Source: a virus. From it: 50,440 nt of DNA. Positions 38,818-46,353 of the stretch are shown here, piece after piece. Location of the stretch: positions 1 through 50,440 of the IMG/VR virus record IMGVR_UViG_3300033388_005055, one strand, 5' to 3'. Every line of letters begins with the position of its first letter. Position 1 is the first letter of the stretch. Below the pieces are notes generated by a model. It was given only the letters and a program-made list of their open reading frames with translations. It searched no databases and had not been told where the DNA came from. The position numbers were made by a program, and so were the translations under genes.

Positions 38818-39053
38818 TTCCTTTCCTTTGGCGCCCATTTAAAAATAGAGAATGCCTTAAGAGTTTCACTTTTTCTGTAGTATCCGGCTATAGTTGAAAA
38901 ATCATATTCAAGATCGTTGTCTTTGCAGAATGACTCGAATTTCTTCTCCGGAGTTGTCTCCTCACATTTTTTACACAGATCACAAATGATCAATGGTTCT
39001 TCTTCTTCTGGACATTCTGAAGTTCTGTAAAATTTGCATTTCGTATTTGTCAT
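38814..39053 (-). CDS. Small Cys-containing protein
   Basis: A 79-residue protein. ATG 39053 has GAGGAAAGGGG upstream. C-x(6)-C then C-x2-C-x2-C form a cysteine cluster in the first 30 residues. The rest is acidic/helical with a W near the end. Function unknown. Confidence 0.6.
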   Translation of the reverse strand: MTNTKCKFYRTSECPEEEEPLIICDLCKKCEETTPEKKFESFCKDNDLEYDFSTIAGYYRKSETLKAFSIFKWAPKERK

Positions 39054-39070
39054 AATTTTTCCCCTTTCCT

Positions 39071-39232
39071 CTACATTGCTGAAACTTTGAAACAAGTTTT
39101 CCCGATATAATAAAAGTCACCTTGATAAGAAAACCCACCACGAAGCTGTCCCCAAACCATCATTGAAGATTCAATCCCGACTTTTCTGATCTCAAGATAT
39201 TCCGCTGCAGTAATTCCAGTAACTTTATTCAT
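39071..39232 (-). CDS. 53-residue protein, first gene of the pre-late operon
   Basis: AAGGAGAAG precedes ATG 39232. The product is M-N-K-V-T-G-I-T-A-A-E-Y-L-E-I-R-K-V then beta-rich. It follows a near-consensus promoter with an operator dyad and starts the 39232-36974 operon. Function unknown; an autoregulator is possible. Confidence 0.5.
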   Translation of the reverse strand: MNKVTGITAAEYLEIRKVGIESSMMVWGQLRGGFSYQGDFYYIGKTCFKVSAM

Positions 39233-39256
39233 AATCTTCTCCTTAACTCTTAATCT

Positions 39257-39285
39257 ATTATACTTCCCATATGGTAACTAGTCAA
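39257..39285 (-). promoter_or_regulatory. Near-consensus promoter
   Basis: Minus strand TTGACT, exactly 17 bases, TATAAT. It drives 39232 leftwards. The -35 box lies inside an ATATGGT dyad. Confidence 0.75.
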
Positions 39286-39317
39286 CCATATTCAAAGAAA
39301 TAACGAAAAGATATGGT
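39269..39317. promoter_or_regulatory. Operator with three ATATGGT half-sites
   Basis: ATATGGT (39269-39275), its complement ACCATAT (39285-39291) and a third ATATGGT (39311-39317) bracket and extend the promoter. The first pair forms a 7-bp dyad with a 9-base spacer covering the -35 box. It is a strong candidate repressor site. The 39318-39402 stretch holds an imperfect hairpin (GCTC...GAGC at 39338-39353) and no gene. Confidence 0.6.
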
Positions 39318-39402
39318 AAGAAAATGATTTCGGAAATGCTCTCGTTTTTGAGCGGAAATTGTAATCATCGAGTATTACTTTAGTTTTAAACTATCTAACA
39401 TA

Positions 39403-39765
39403 TTAAAACCAATGCTGTGCTACATGGTTCTCGACTATTTTCTGCATATCATCCACCGAGAAAACCAGGTGATAATCATATCCGAATGAATGCATTTTTT
39501 TCTCAAACTTTTTCTGATTAGTGCTTTGGATCCATTTTTTAGGACTCTTAACTTCAACGAATATTATCTTATCTGGTTTCGTTTGCATCGGGAGGAAGAC
39601 TATGAGGTCGGAAAACCCTGGCTTTAATCCTGCGGTTATGGCTTGCATTGTTCTCACTGCATTTTTACCACCGAGTTCATTTGGAACATACACCGCATAT
39701 ATATCTTTGCTTTGGAGGTATTTGATTATGTCACATTGAATGAGAATTTCGTCGTTTCTACCCAT
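39403..39765 (-). CDS. VRR-NUC domain nuclease
   Basis: A 120-residue protein. K-P-G-F-S-D-L-I-V-F followed by I-I-F-V-E-V-K-S-P-K gives the D-x(n)-E-x-K core of the VRR-NUC/PD-(D/E)XK fold (Asp about 53, Glu-Val-Lys about 72). Stand-alone phage VRR-NUC proteins cleave branched DNA. Early in the replication operon's tail and overlapping its neighbour by 8 bases. Confidence 0.85.
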   Translation of the reverse strand: MGRNDEILIQCDIIKYLQSKDIYAVYVPNELGGKNAVRTMQAITAGLKPGFSDLIVFLPMQTKPDKIIFVEVKSPKKWIQSTNQKKFEKKMHSFGYDYHLVFSVDDMQKIVENHVAQHWF

Positions 39766-40213
39766 GAGTTTGATTTTTCCTCATATCTTCTAAAATCTTA
39801 TTCATAGATTCTTTCGTTTTTTCTTTCGACATTTTCTTTTCTTTTAAATACATTTCATATTCAACAGGAGTTTTAATTGACTCGACATAATCATAAATAT
39901 TTATAATTTTAGAATTATCTATATTAAAGAATTTTCGCAATTGGATTAAAGATGAAAATAGAAGTTCAGATTCATGTTCTTTTATTAAAATTAAATCTTT
40001 GTTATTAAAGAATATTCCGCTGTCTTTATTAAAAGTAGTCCAGTAATTTGCTTTTCTTAATCTTCCATTTTTCAATACTATTTTTATATTTATTAAATTC
40101 CCTGCTCCTTCTTTAAAAAATATAATCCAACTATCTTGAACTTCTACTTCTCCTATCAATTTATATTCTAATAGATCGGGCAGATTCCCTTGATATGTTT
40201 TTGCTTTTTTCAT
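39758..40213 (-). CDS. Hypothetical protein
   Basis: A 151-residue protein with a beta-rich first half (I-G-E-V-E-V-Q-D-S-W-I-I-F-F) and a lysine-rich helical end. Between the primase and nuclease genes, its start lies beside the iteron-like array. One further TTCTAC (40142-40147) is inside its 5' end. No family recognised. Confidence 0.5.
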   Translation of the reverse strand: MKKAKTYQGNLPDLLEYKLIGEVEVQDSWIIFFKEGAGNLINIKIVLKNGRLRKANYWTTFNKDSGIFFNNKDLILIKEHESELLFSSLIQLRKFFNIDNSKIINIYDYVESIKTPVEYEMYLKEKKMSKEKTKESMNKILEDMRKNQTHG

Positions 40214-40214
40214 T

Positions 40215-40381
40215 TTCTACATTTCTCCCTATTCTTTAATATTTTTCTAAGTCAATTTAAAGCCATCTTCGGAGGTAGAATAGGTAGAAGCGTATACGCT
40301 TTTCTACTAATTCTACTTAAAACCCCTCGATTTGATCAAAAGTAGAATTTGTAGATTCTACCTAAATTCTACTTTTTCTAC
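40215..40381. repeat. Iteron-like array (GTAGAA/TTCTAC), candidate replication origin
   Basis: Nine copies of GTAGAA or TTCTAC occur at 40215, 40275, 40284, 40302, 40311, 40342, 40356, 40367 and 40376, with three pairs spaced exactly 9 bp. A perfect 14-bp palindrome AAGCGTATACGCTT lies at 40288-40301 between oppositely oriented copies, and GTAGATTCTAC (40351-40361) is a dyad. An A+T-rich patch is at 40230-40260. The array abuts the primase-helicase gene and overlaps its 3' end. Confidence 0.65.
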
Positions 40382-42395
40382 ATAGCATCAATTTAGTTGA
40401 AAATTCATCCTCAATTATCAGATATCCGTTATTAAAAGGTCGTATGATATTTTTCTCAATAAACCTTGTGGCCATTCCTTTTCCACTCTTTTTTACTGCC
40501 TGAGAACCTGCATTTTCATTCTTTACGATTCCGTTATCTACTAAAAAAGTCTTCCATGCCGAACTTGTAATATAAGGGAAATTACTATTTTCATCATGTT
40601 CCATTCCAGAGCATAACCATGCCCCTTCAAGGTATTGCATGTCCTCGATTATTTTTGTTGGTAGCTCTGGTTTGTGCTCTTCAGTGTCGTGTATTGCTAC
40701 GCATGTGCTTTGCTTATTCTTAAACTTACCGAGTCCCATTTCTATGATTTCAAGCTTATAGTTGATTTTATCTCCCTTGCTCCCGAGCTCTCTTTCTTTT
40801 GTAATTTCTGCGGTTTTATACTTTCCATTATCTGATACTTTTATTTCAGTGTTGACATGAGCATAGATAGACGATGATCCCCTTGCACCTTTTGATTTAT
40901 CTTTACCCGAATGATGAATCACCAGTACTGAAGTATTAGTCATTTCTGAGATTAAAGAGAATTTCTGCATAATAGGACTCATATCCTTTACACCATTTTC
41001 ATCTGCTCCGGCTGATATTTGAGCCAGAGTATCGGCTATTATAAAGTTGACTTTCTGACCTCTCTTCTTTTCTACTTCAGTCACTAGCTCTATTATTTTT
41101 ATATGATCAGTTTGATTTTGATATAGATTTATTGGTTTTTTAACTACAGCGATATTTTTAAAATGATAATTATGATGTTTTTTCATAGCCTGTAATCTCA
41201 TCTTTATAGATCCTGGGGCTTCGGTGGCAATATAAAGAACTAGTCCTTTCTCTGTTTTCCTACCGTAACAGTCCCAACCCTCCGAAACGTCCCTGGCAAG
41301 GGATAAACAGAAAAATGTTTTACCGCTATTAGAGTCACCATAAACTACTGATACGGTTTTCTTGACTAAAAGATTTTGTATTAATTCGTCCGGTGGTTCG
41401 TATTCTTCTGATAGTTCATCGATAAAAGAAACATCAAGTTCTTTTATCAAGCTTGAAGAAAACAATAAAGATTTAACATCACCGCCTGATTCCCTATAAT
41501 CATTTATATCCCCTGGTTCCGGTGGCATAATTACAGAGCATCCTGATTGCTCTGCGGCTTCTCTGGCCTTCTTTTCTCCAGTATTAGTTTTAAGAGAATC
41601 ATTATCAGCAACAATTATTATTGATTTGTCCGGGTATTTGTTACGCATTATCTTTGCTACTTTTGGGATATTACCGGCTCCAAATGCCATTATAGATAAC
41701 TCTCCAGTTTCCTCGTAAATAGTGGCAGCTGTAGCGAATCCTTCCGCAATATATACCTTTTCTTTTAATTCCCCTATTGGATAAAAACATCCCCCGGCTT
41801 TGGCGTTTTTAAAGAACATCTTTTTTCCATTCGTGGGTATTGTCTGAATAGTAGAAATCTCTCCATCTTCATTAAACCCGGGAACTATTAAACTACCAGA
41901 AGCAGAAACCCTAGTCTTATAAGCTCCCGATAATCCCTTTTTTGCACAGTATCCGGTGGTAGAATCAGCTGAACCACAAGAATTCCATAAAGCTATAGCA
42001 TCTTTGGATGCTTCTTCCCATGCTTCTTCCTGTTCTTCCTTTCTTATTTTTTTGGCTTTTTCTTGTCTAACCTTTATAGCCATCTCTTCAGCTATAGAAA
42101 TAGGCCTCCCTATATTTGCACGGAATGAAAAGCCTTCCCCTCCCTGTCTCCAGTCTCCTATATATCCAGCAGGGACAAGAGCATCGGGATAAATCCTATA
42201 CCAGCCAACATCATCATTTTTCCCTTTCAATGGGAACCGATGAACTTCTCCATCAATCAAAACAACAGGAGGAGCAGGCCATCCAAAATCACGAATAGCA
42301 TCTTTTACTTGTTCTTCAACTGATCTCTGATCTGCATCACTATCTGTACTAAACCCACCAAGTCCAAAAAACGGTTCTAAATTTCCAGCAGCCAT
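40362..42395 (-). CDS. TOPRIM primase-RepA-like helicase fusion
   Basis: A 677-residue protein; ATG 42395. The TOPRIM segment lies at about residues 213-300 (V-Y-I-A-E-G-F-A-T-A, then V-A-D-N-D-S-L with D-x-D). An AAA_25/RepA-like helicase follows: Walker A G-D-S-N-S-G-K-T (about 353-360), Walker B in F-I-I-A-D-T-L-A-Q-I (about 455). An N-terminal segment (about 50-95) resembles the primase/DUF3987-type binding domain but no full zinc finger is seen. It would prime and unwind at the origin. The C-terminal part may be a winged helix. Confidence 0.85.
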   Translation of the reverse strand: MAAGNLEPFFGLGGFSTDSDADQRSVEEQVKDAIRDFGWPAPPVVLIDGEVHRFPLKGKNDDVGWYRIYPDALVPAGYIGDWRQGGEGFSFRANIGRPISIAEEMAIKVRQEKAKKIRKEEQEEAWEEASKDAIALWNSCGSADSTTGYCAKKGLSGAYKTRVSASGSLIVPGFNEDGEISTIQTIPTNGKKMFFKNAKAGGCFYPIGELKEKVYIAEGFATAATIYEETGELSIMAFGAGNIPKVAKIMRNKYPDKSIIIVADNDSLKTNTGEKKAREAAEQSGCSVIMPPEPGDINDYRESGGDVKSLLFSSSLIKELDVSFIDELSEEYEPPDELIQNLLVKKTVSVVYGDSNSGKTFFCLSLARDVSEGWDCYGRKTEKGLVLYIATEAPGSIKMRLQAMKKHHNYHFKNIAVVKKPINLYQNQTDHIKIIELVTEVEKKRGQKVNFIIADTLAQISAGADENGVKDMSPIMQKFSLISEMTNTSVLVIHHSGKDKSKGARGSSSIYAHVNTEIKVSDNGKYKTAEITKERELGSKGDKINYKLEIIEMGLGKFKNKQSTCVAIHDTEEHKPELPTKIIEDMQYLEGAWLCSGMEHDENSNFPYITSSAWKTFLVDNGIVKNENAGSQAVKKSGKGMATRFIEKNIIRPFNNGYLIIEDEFSTKLMLCRKSRI

Positions 42396-42397
42396 AA

Positions 42398-42565
42398 TCA
42401 ATTCTTCTCAAGATAATCAGACAGTTTTTTCAGTATACTATATCTGGGGTCTGTTTCTCCTCGCACCAGCTTATATAGCGTATTGTGGTGAATCCCGGTT
42501 TTTTCAGAAACTTTTAAAATATTTCGATCAGAGAGCAATTCTCTTATTTCTTCAATTGTTAACAT
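42398..42565 (-). CDS. Cro/C1-type HTH regulator
   Basis: A 55-residue protein. ATG 42565 has AGGAGG upstream. V-S-E-K-T-G-I-H-H-N-T-L-Y-K-L-V-R-G-E-T is an XRE helix-turn-helix (residues 19-38). It is short, with no dimerisation/cleavage domain, so it resembles Cro more than CI. The adjacent face-to-face promoters are its obvious target. The ORF is co-directional with the replication operon. Confidence 0.75.
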   Translation of the reverse strand: MLTIEEIRELLSDRNILKVSEKTGIHHNTLYKLVRGETDPRYSILKKLSDYLEKN

Positions 42566-42583
42566 AATTTTTGTTTCCTCCTA

Positions 42584-42612
42584 TTGACATGTTAAACTTA
42601 TCATACTAATAT
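42584..42612 (+). promoter_or_regulatory. Rightward promoter of the recombination operon
   Basis: TTGACA (42584-42589), 17 bases, TAATAT (42607-42612). It starts the 42666-50016 operon. It is interlocked with the leftward promoter on the same stretch. Confidence 0.75.
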
Positions 42613-42617
42613 GTCAA
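42589..42617 (-). promoter_or_regulatory. Leftward promoter of the HTH-primase operon
   Basis: Minus strand TTGACA (complement of 42612-42617), 17 bases, TAACAT (complement of 42589-42594). TTGACAT and ATGTCAA at the ends form a perfect 7-bp dyad, so the two promoters lie face to face on the same DNA. Confidence 0.75.
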
Positions 42618-42665
42618 GTATAAGCCGACAAGAAAAAATCTGACTGGCTGAAGGAGAACATATTT

Positions 42666-43385
42666 ATGAGTATTCAATTAAAGAGTACTAAAGACGTTCA
42701 CATGAATGGCGCTAAAGTGCTTGTTTATGGTGCGTCTGGATCGGGGAAGACTACCCTGATTAAAACATTACCGAATCCGGTGATACTGTCGGCTGAGTCG
42801 GGGCTATTGTCTTTATCTGATGAAGAGATCCCTTTTATAGAGATCGGGACAATAGATGATCTATATGAAGCTTATCAGTGGATTACAAGTGATGAGGCAA
42901 CCGGATTTGATTCTGTAGCAATCGACTCAATTTCTGAAATTGCAGAGGTTGTTTTGTCTGCAGAGAAAAAAATCGCTAAAGATCCCCGGCAGGCATACGG
43001 TGCGACTCAGGAAAAATTGACAGATCTTATCAGAGCGTTCCGCGATCTTCCCGGGAAGAATGTTTACATGACTGCAAAACTGGAGAAGGCAACCGACGAA
43101 CAGGGTCGTTTATTGTATTACCCTTCGATGCCTGGAAACAAACTTGGACAAGCTCTTCCTTATTTCTTCGATCATGTGTTCGCAATGAGAGCGGAGAAAG
43201 ATGAAGAGGGGAAAACTCAGAGGTTTCTTCAGACTGAAAATGATGGCCTATGGATGGCGAAGGCTCGCGGGGTTCAGTTAGAAGCTTATGAGCTCCCCGA
43301 CCTTGGCGCGATTATCGGGAAACTGGGAGGTTCTTCAAAGAGCGCTAAAGAGGAAGTACAGAAAGAGGAGGTAATTGATGTCTGA
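42666..43385 (+). CDS. Sak4-like RecA-fold recombination ATPase
   Basis: A 239-residue protein. Walker A G-A-S-G-S-G-K-T (residues 22-29), the V-I-L-S-A-E-S-G-L and S-V-A-I-D-S-I-S segments match AAA_24/Sak4 proteins, the RecA-like single-strand annealing group. AAGGAG precedes the ATG. DUF669 follows two genes later, a usual partner set. First gene of the rightward operon. Confidence 0.8.
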   Translation: MSIQLKSTKDVHMNGAKVLVYGASGSGKTTLIKTLPNPVILSAESGLLSLSDEEIPFIEIGTIDDLYEAYQWITSDEATGFDSVAIDSISEIAEVVLSAEKKIAKDPRQAYGATQEKLTDLIRAFRDLPGKNVYMTAKLEKATDEQGRLLYYPSMPGNKLGQALPYFFDHVFAMRAEKDEEGKTQRFLQTENDGLWMAKARGVQLEAYELPDLGAIIGKLGGSSKSAKEEVQKEEVIDV

Positions 43386-43731
43386 GGGGAATCTATACCA
43401 GAAGTGGATTGACGCGAAAGCAGCGGAGAAACTTTTAACTGATCTGAGAAGGGAAATTGAAGACCAGATCCTCTCTGAAGATCCGGACACAGCGGGATAT
43501 TCTGTTGTAATAACTACCCGTGTTAATAAAAAGATCAATGCTGATCTTCTTCAGGAGCTGGCAACTGAGGCGGGATTGACTGAGCATTTATCGAGTCTTT
43601 TCCGATGGAAACCGGAGATTAATTCCAAAGATTGGAAAGCTGCGGATAAAAGTATTACTGATCCGCTGTTGGATGCAATAACAAGCACTCCGGGACGGGC
43701 ATCGTTTAAGATTGAACGCTTGGAGGTTTGA
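43378..43731 (+). CDS. Hypothetical protein of the Sak4 operon
   Basis: A 117-residue protein. ATG 43378. Y-Q-K-W-I-D-A-K-A-A-E-K-L-L-T-D-L-R-R-E-I-E-D-Q-I is a helical start, ending F-K-I-E-R-L-E-V. This gene commonly sits between Sak4-like ATPase and SSB-like genes in phages; its function is unknown. It overlaps the Sak4 gene by 8 bases. Confidence 0.65.
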   Translation: MSEGNLYQKWIDAKAAEKLLTDLRREIEDQILSEDPDTAGYSVVITTRVNKKINADLLQELATEAGLTEHLSSLFRWKPEINSKDWKAADKSITDPLLDAITSTPGRASFKIERLEV

Positions 43732-43734
43732 AGG

Positions 43735-44025
43735 GTGAAAAAAATCTATGTATTCATAAATGGAAGTAATTCTATGGGAGTTCATCCTGTTGCATTATGT
43801 GAAGATGGAAATTCTTTAGCTGGACACCTTTGTTCTCATGAAGGGTTTGTTAAACATGATATGGGATTTACTTCAGATTGGAAGCATGAACATTACGATG
43901 AGCATTGTGGAAAAGACAATTGGGAGCTTGAATATATTGAAGATGAAGATATTGAAGCTCATGAGGGATTGCAAAAAGCTATTAAGCTAAATCAAGAATT
44001 ACCAGAAGAGGAGAGTAAAAAATGA
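43735..44025 (+). CDS. Hypothetical acidic protein
   Basis: A 96-residue protein, start GTG 43735. His/Cys-containing middle (C-S-H-E-G-F, D-E-H-C-G-K) and acidic C-terminus. Small phage proteins with a similar A-L-C-E-D-G-x-x-L-A-x-H-x-C-S segment occur widely. Function unknown. Confidence 0.55.
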   Translation: MKKIYVFINGSNSMGVHPVALCEDGNSLAGHLCSHEGFVKHDMGFTSDWKHEHYDEHCGKDNWELEYIEDEDIEAHEGLQKAIKLNQELPEEESKK

Positions 44026-44501
44026 ATCTAGGACAAGATATTAATGTAGCAGACATACCAACGGAATCGGCATTCACACCACTGCCGGCTGGATGGTATC
44101 AGGCAAGTATTGAAAGTGTAGAGCTGAAACCTTCGAATGCTGGGACCAGTACTTATATGAATATTAAATATTCAATCCTGGGACCAACTCATCAGGGCAG
44201 AGTGGTTTTCGGAATGTGTGGAGTATCTAACCAGGATGCAGAGAAAGAAAAAACATCCCGGTATTTTCTCGGGCAGCTCATGAGAGCTACCGGCCTACAG
44301 AGATTGACAGACACTGATCAGCTGGTAGGTGCAAATCTTAAGATAAAACTTAAGGTCAGACCTAAAACTGAACAGTACGACGCTCAGAATGAGGTCAAAG
44401 AGTATGAAGCTATTTCGGGAAGTCAATTGCCTAAAGCTGCGGGAAGTGGCCCGGTAGTGGAGAGTGTCCCTGGGAATAATCCTCCATGGGCTAAGAAGTA
44501 A
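44022..44501 (+). CDS. DUF669 single-strand-binding-like protein
   Basis: A 159-residue protein. P-L-P-A-G-W-Y-Q-A-S-I-E ... S-T-Y-M-N-I-K-Y-S-I-L-G-P-T-H-Q-G-R-V-V-F and the C-terminal P-P-W-A-K-K match DUF669, an OB-fold single-stranded DNA-binding protein of phage recombination operons. A-T-G-L plus G-x-x-L-K-I-K-L-K-V-R form the second half of the fold. Overlaps the upstream gene by ATGA. Confidence 0.8.
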   Translation: MNLGQDINVADIPTESAFTPLPAGWYQASIESVELKPSNAGTSTYMNIKYSILGPTHQGRVVFGMCGVSNQDAEKEKTSRYFLGQLMRATGLQRLTDTDQLVGANLKIKLKVRPKTEQYDAQNEVKEYEAISGSQLPKAAGSGPVVESVPGNNPPWAKK

Positions 44502-44631
44502 TAATTTCCCGTATGGGTAAATATAAAAATAAAACAATTTTTTTATGAAAATGTAGTAGTAGGATTAAAAAATAAAAGGAGGTAATGTTTTCAGGATGTC
44601 GGCAGACTCGATGCAAGCAATGTATATCAAT

Positions 44632-44658
44632 CAGGAGTGCCCTAATAACACACTCCTG
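44632..44658. other. Hairpin upstream of the tRNA-like element
   Basis: CAGGAGTG and CACTCCTG pair perfectly around an 11-base loop. GTTATTT follows, a weak T-run. It may be a processing stem or weak terminator. The neighbouring stretch 44502-44631 carries AAAGGAGGT (44575-44583) without a convincing gene. Confidence 0.45.
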
Positions 44659-44665
44659 GTTATTT

Positions 44666-44766
44666 GATCAGGTGGCGCAATTGGTAGCCCTTTGGGGCGA
44701 ACGCACTATGTACCAAACATAGGTTGGTTATCGGTATATCATGCAGGTTCGAGTCCTGCCCTGATC
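44666..44766 (+). tRNA. Oversized tRNA-like element, possible Trp (CCA)
   Basis: GATCAGG (44666-44672) and CCTGATC (44760-44766) form the acceptor stem. GCAGG-TTCGAGT-CCTGC is a perfect T-arm. A D-arm (GCG...CGC with AATTGGTA) contains an extra GCCC-TTTG-GGGC hairpin. CTATG-TACCAAA-CATAG is a 7-base anticodon loop whose centre reads CCA, but the usual U33 is A. A 20-base variable region follows. At 101 nt it is long, so it may be a decayed tRNA or a tRNA mimic. Confidence 0.5.
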
Positions 44767-44796
44767 ATATCAAATAATTTTAAGGAGATTATTTTT

Positions 44797-45204
44797 ATGA
44801 ATGAAAATGCATATAGGTCGTGGTGTAAACATCCTGAAAGTGATTCTGAATGGTTCGAATACTTTACGGCTGTAAATGGGATTGAAGATCAAGATCCGTT
44901 GGTTGAGATCGGAAGTCTTGAGCAATATATTAACCGGAAAGATAAAAATGGATCTTATCTTTTTAAGGGAGATATCCTGATAAAAGAATCCGATCATAAA
45001 ATAAGAATTTCCGATGGTGAAAAAATGCCTCAATATTCTTATGAAAAAATAGTAATAGGAGAAGAAAGAGGTTGTTTTACTTATTCGATAATTGAACAGG
45101 AAAACTCTTATTTTGCTGAATTACCATCTAAACCGGAATCAATATGGCATTTGGATTTGTCTCTTTATACACGAATCGGAACTATTCACGAGGTTTCAAA
45201 ATGA
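44797..45204 (+). CDS. YopX-like protein, copy 1
   Basis: A 135-residue protein. ATG 44797 has AAGGAG upstream; the longer frame reads through the tRNA-like element. I-N-R-K-D-K-N-G-S-Y-L-F-K-G-D-I-L is the YopX family core (K-D-K-N-G-x-x-x-x-G-D-I), and the end R-I-G-T-I-H-E corresponds to the family's I-G-N-I-Y-E. It is about 75% alike by eye to the copy at 46354. YopX is a phage protein of unknown function. It overlaps the nuclease gene by ATGA. Confidence 0.75.
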   Translation: MNENAYRSWCKHPESDSEWFEYFTAVNGIEDQDPLVEIGSLEQYINRKDKNGSYLFKGDILIKESDHKIRISDGEKMPQYSYEKIVIGEERGCFTYSIIEQENSYFAELPSKPESIWHLDLSLYTRIGTIHEVSK

Positions 45205-46352
45205 AACTAGAAACCCCAATAGACAATTCAATATCTTCCCTTATCGATAAATACCACGAATCAAAACCAGAACAGCCCAGACCGCACATGGGTGTCTCCC
45301 TTATCGGTAATGAATGTGAACGCTACTTATGGTTAAATTTCAGGTGGAGCGCAGCTCCCGAATTCCCTGGAAGAATATTAAGACTTTTCCGTCGGGGACA
45401 TCTCGAAGAGAATCAGATAATACTCGATCTAAAAAACATCGGAATTCAAGTTACTGATCAACAGAAGAGAGTCAATTTCAATTCTCATGTATCGGGATCC
45501 ATTGATGGTATCATAAAGGGTGGTATCCCCGAAGCTCCAAATACAGAACATCTTCTTGAAATGAAAACCTATAATGATAAGCGGTTTAATACCCTTAAAT
45601 CCAAGGGGGTCGAAAAATCCGATCCGACATATTTTATTCAGTGCCAGGTTTATATGGATGGACTCGGGATAAAAAGAGCTCTGTTTTATGCAGTTAATAA
45701 AAATACTGATGAGATTTACACTGAGAGAATCAAACTGGATAAAGAAGTCTCCAAAAAATATATTGACCGAGCTAAAAGAATCGCTCTTTCGGATAGAATG
45801 CCTCATCCATTATCAACTGATCCGACATTTTTTAAATGCCGACTCTGCTCTAAGAATTGTCAAGATTTTTGTCATAAGACAAATAAAACAAAAAATGTGA
45901 ACTGTCGGACTTGTGCTCATTCTACAGCATTGGGAAATAATACATTTTACTGTGAATTGCATGAAGGTAGTATCCCTTTAGAATACCAGCATGAAGGATG
46001 TCGATCTCACGTGCTGCATTTTGATCTTATTCCATGGGCTGTCAGTGAGGAAGATAGTACAGAAAAAACAGCTTGTTTTATTATAGATGGGAAAAATGTT
46101 CTTAATGGTGAAGAGGGCTTTAGCAGCCTGGAAGTTCTTGAAGGGAAAATTGGTCTGGTTAAATCTGTATTTGAAGGTGCCGAAGTAAAAAGCACTCCCG
46201 AGGGGAAAAGAAGGGAAGAAATAGGAGCGGAGAAAAAAGAAAAATCTGAACCCGTAAAAGAACCAGAACAATTAAATCTTATTGATGATGCATTCAAGAA
46301 GGTGATATCAAAAGAAATTTTAGACCTTTCTAAAGATTTGGAGATTTATTGA
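45201..46352 (+). CDS. PD-(D/E)XK exonuclease with Cys cluster (Cas4/RecB-like)
   Basis: A 383-residue protein. ATG 45201 overlaps the YopX-like stop. S-L-I-G-N-E-C-E-R-Y-L-W starts the RecB-type fold, then S-G-S-I-D-G-I and L-L-E-M-K-T-Y provide D and E-x-K. Q-C-Q-V-Y-M-D follows. A cysteine cluster (C-R-L-C, C-Q-D-F-C, C-R-T-C, about residues 212-240) may bind iron-sulphur or zinc. The acidic/lysine-rich C-terminus (about 330-383) is a linker. Likely the recombination 5'-3' exonuclease partner of Sak4/SSB. Confidence 0.75.
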   Translation: MKLETPIDNSISSLIDKYHESKPEQPRPHMGVSLIGNECERYLWLNFRWSAAPEFPGRILRLFRRGHLEENQIILDLKNIGIQVTDQQKRVNFNSHVSGSIDGIIKGGIPEAPNTEHLLEMKTYNDKRFNTLKSKGVEKSDPTYFIQCQVYMDGLGIKRALFYAVNKNTDEIYTERIKLDKEVSKKYIDRAKRIALSDRMPHPLSTDPTFFKCRLCSKNCQDFCHKTNKTKNVNCRTCAHSTALGNNTFYCELHEGSIPLEYQHEGCRSHVLHFDLIPWAVSEEDSTEKTACFIIDGKNVLNGEEGFSSLEVLEGKIGLVKSVFEGAEVKSTPEGKRREEIGAEKKEKSEPVKEPEQLNLIDDAFKKVISKEILDLSKDLEIY

Positions 46353-46353
46353 T

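Noticed and set aside
40215-40381. CRISPR array in place of the GTAGAA repeats
   Set aside because: Repeat units are only 6 bp, in both orientations and with spacers too short and irregular; no cas genes are near (the Cas4-like nuclease belongs to the recombination operon).
44585-44722. An ORF of 45 codons and a 23-codon ORF (44596-44667) follow a strong AAAGGAGGT site.
   Set aside because: The first overlaps most of the tRNA-like element and has too short a spacing to the ribosome site; the second ends at its first base with no family support. Neither is convincing.
44692-44796. Extended N-terminus of the YopX-like gene
   Set aside because: The frame is open only because it reads through the tRNA-like element; the paralogue at 46354 begins exactly at the equivalent of ATG 44797.
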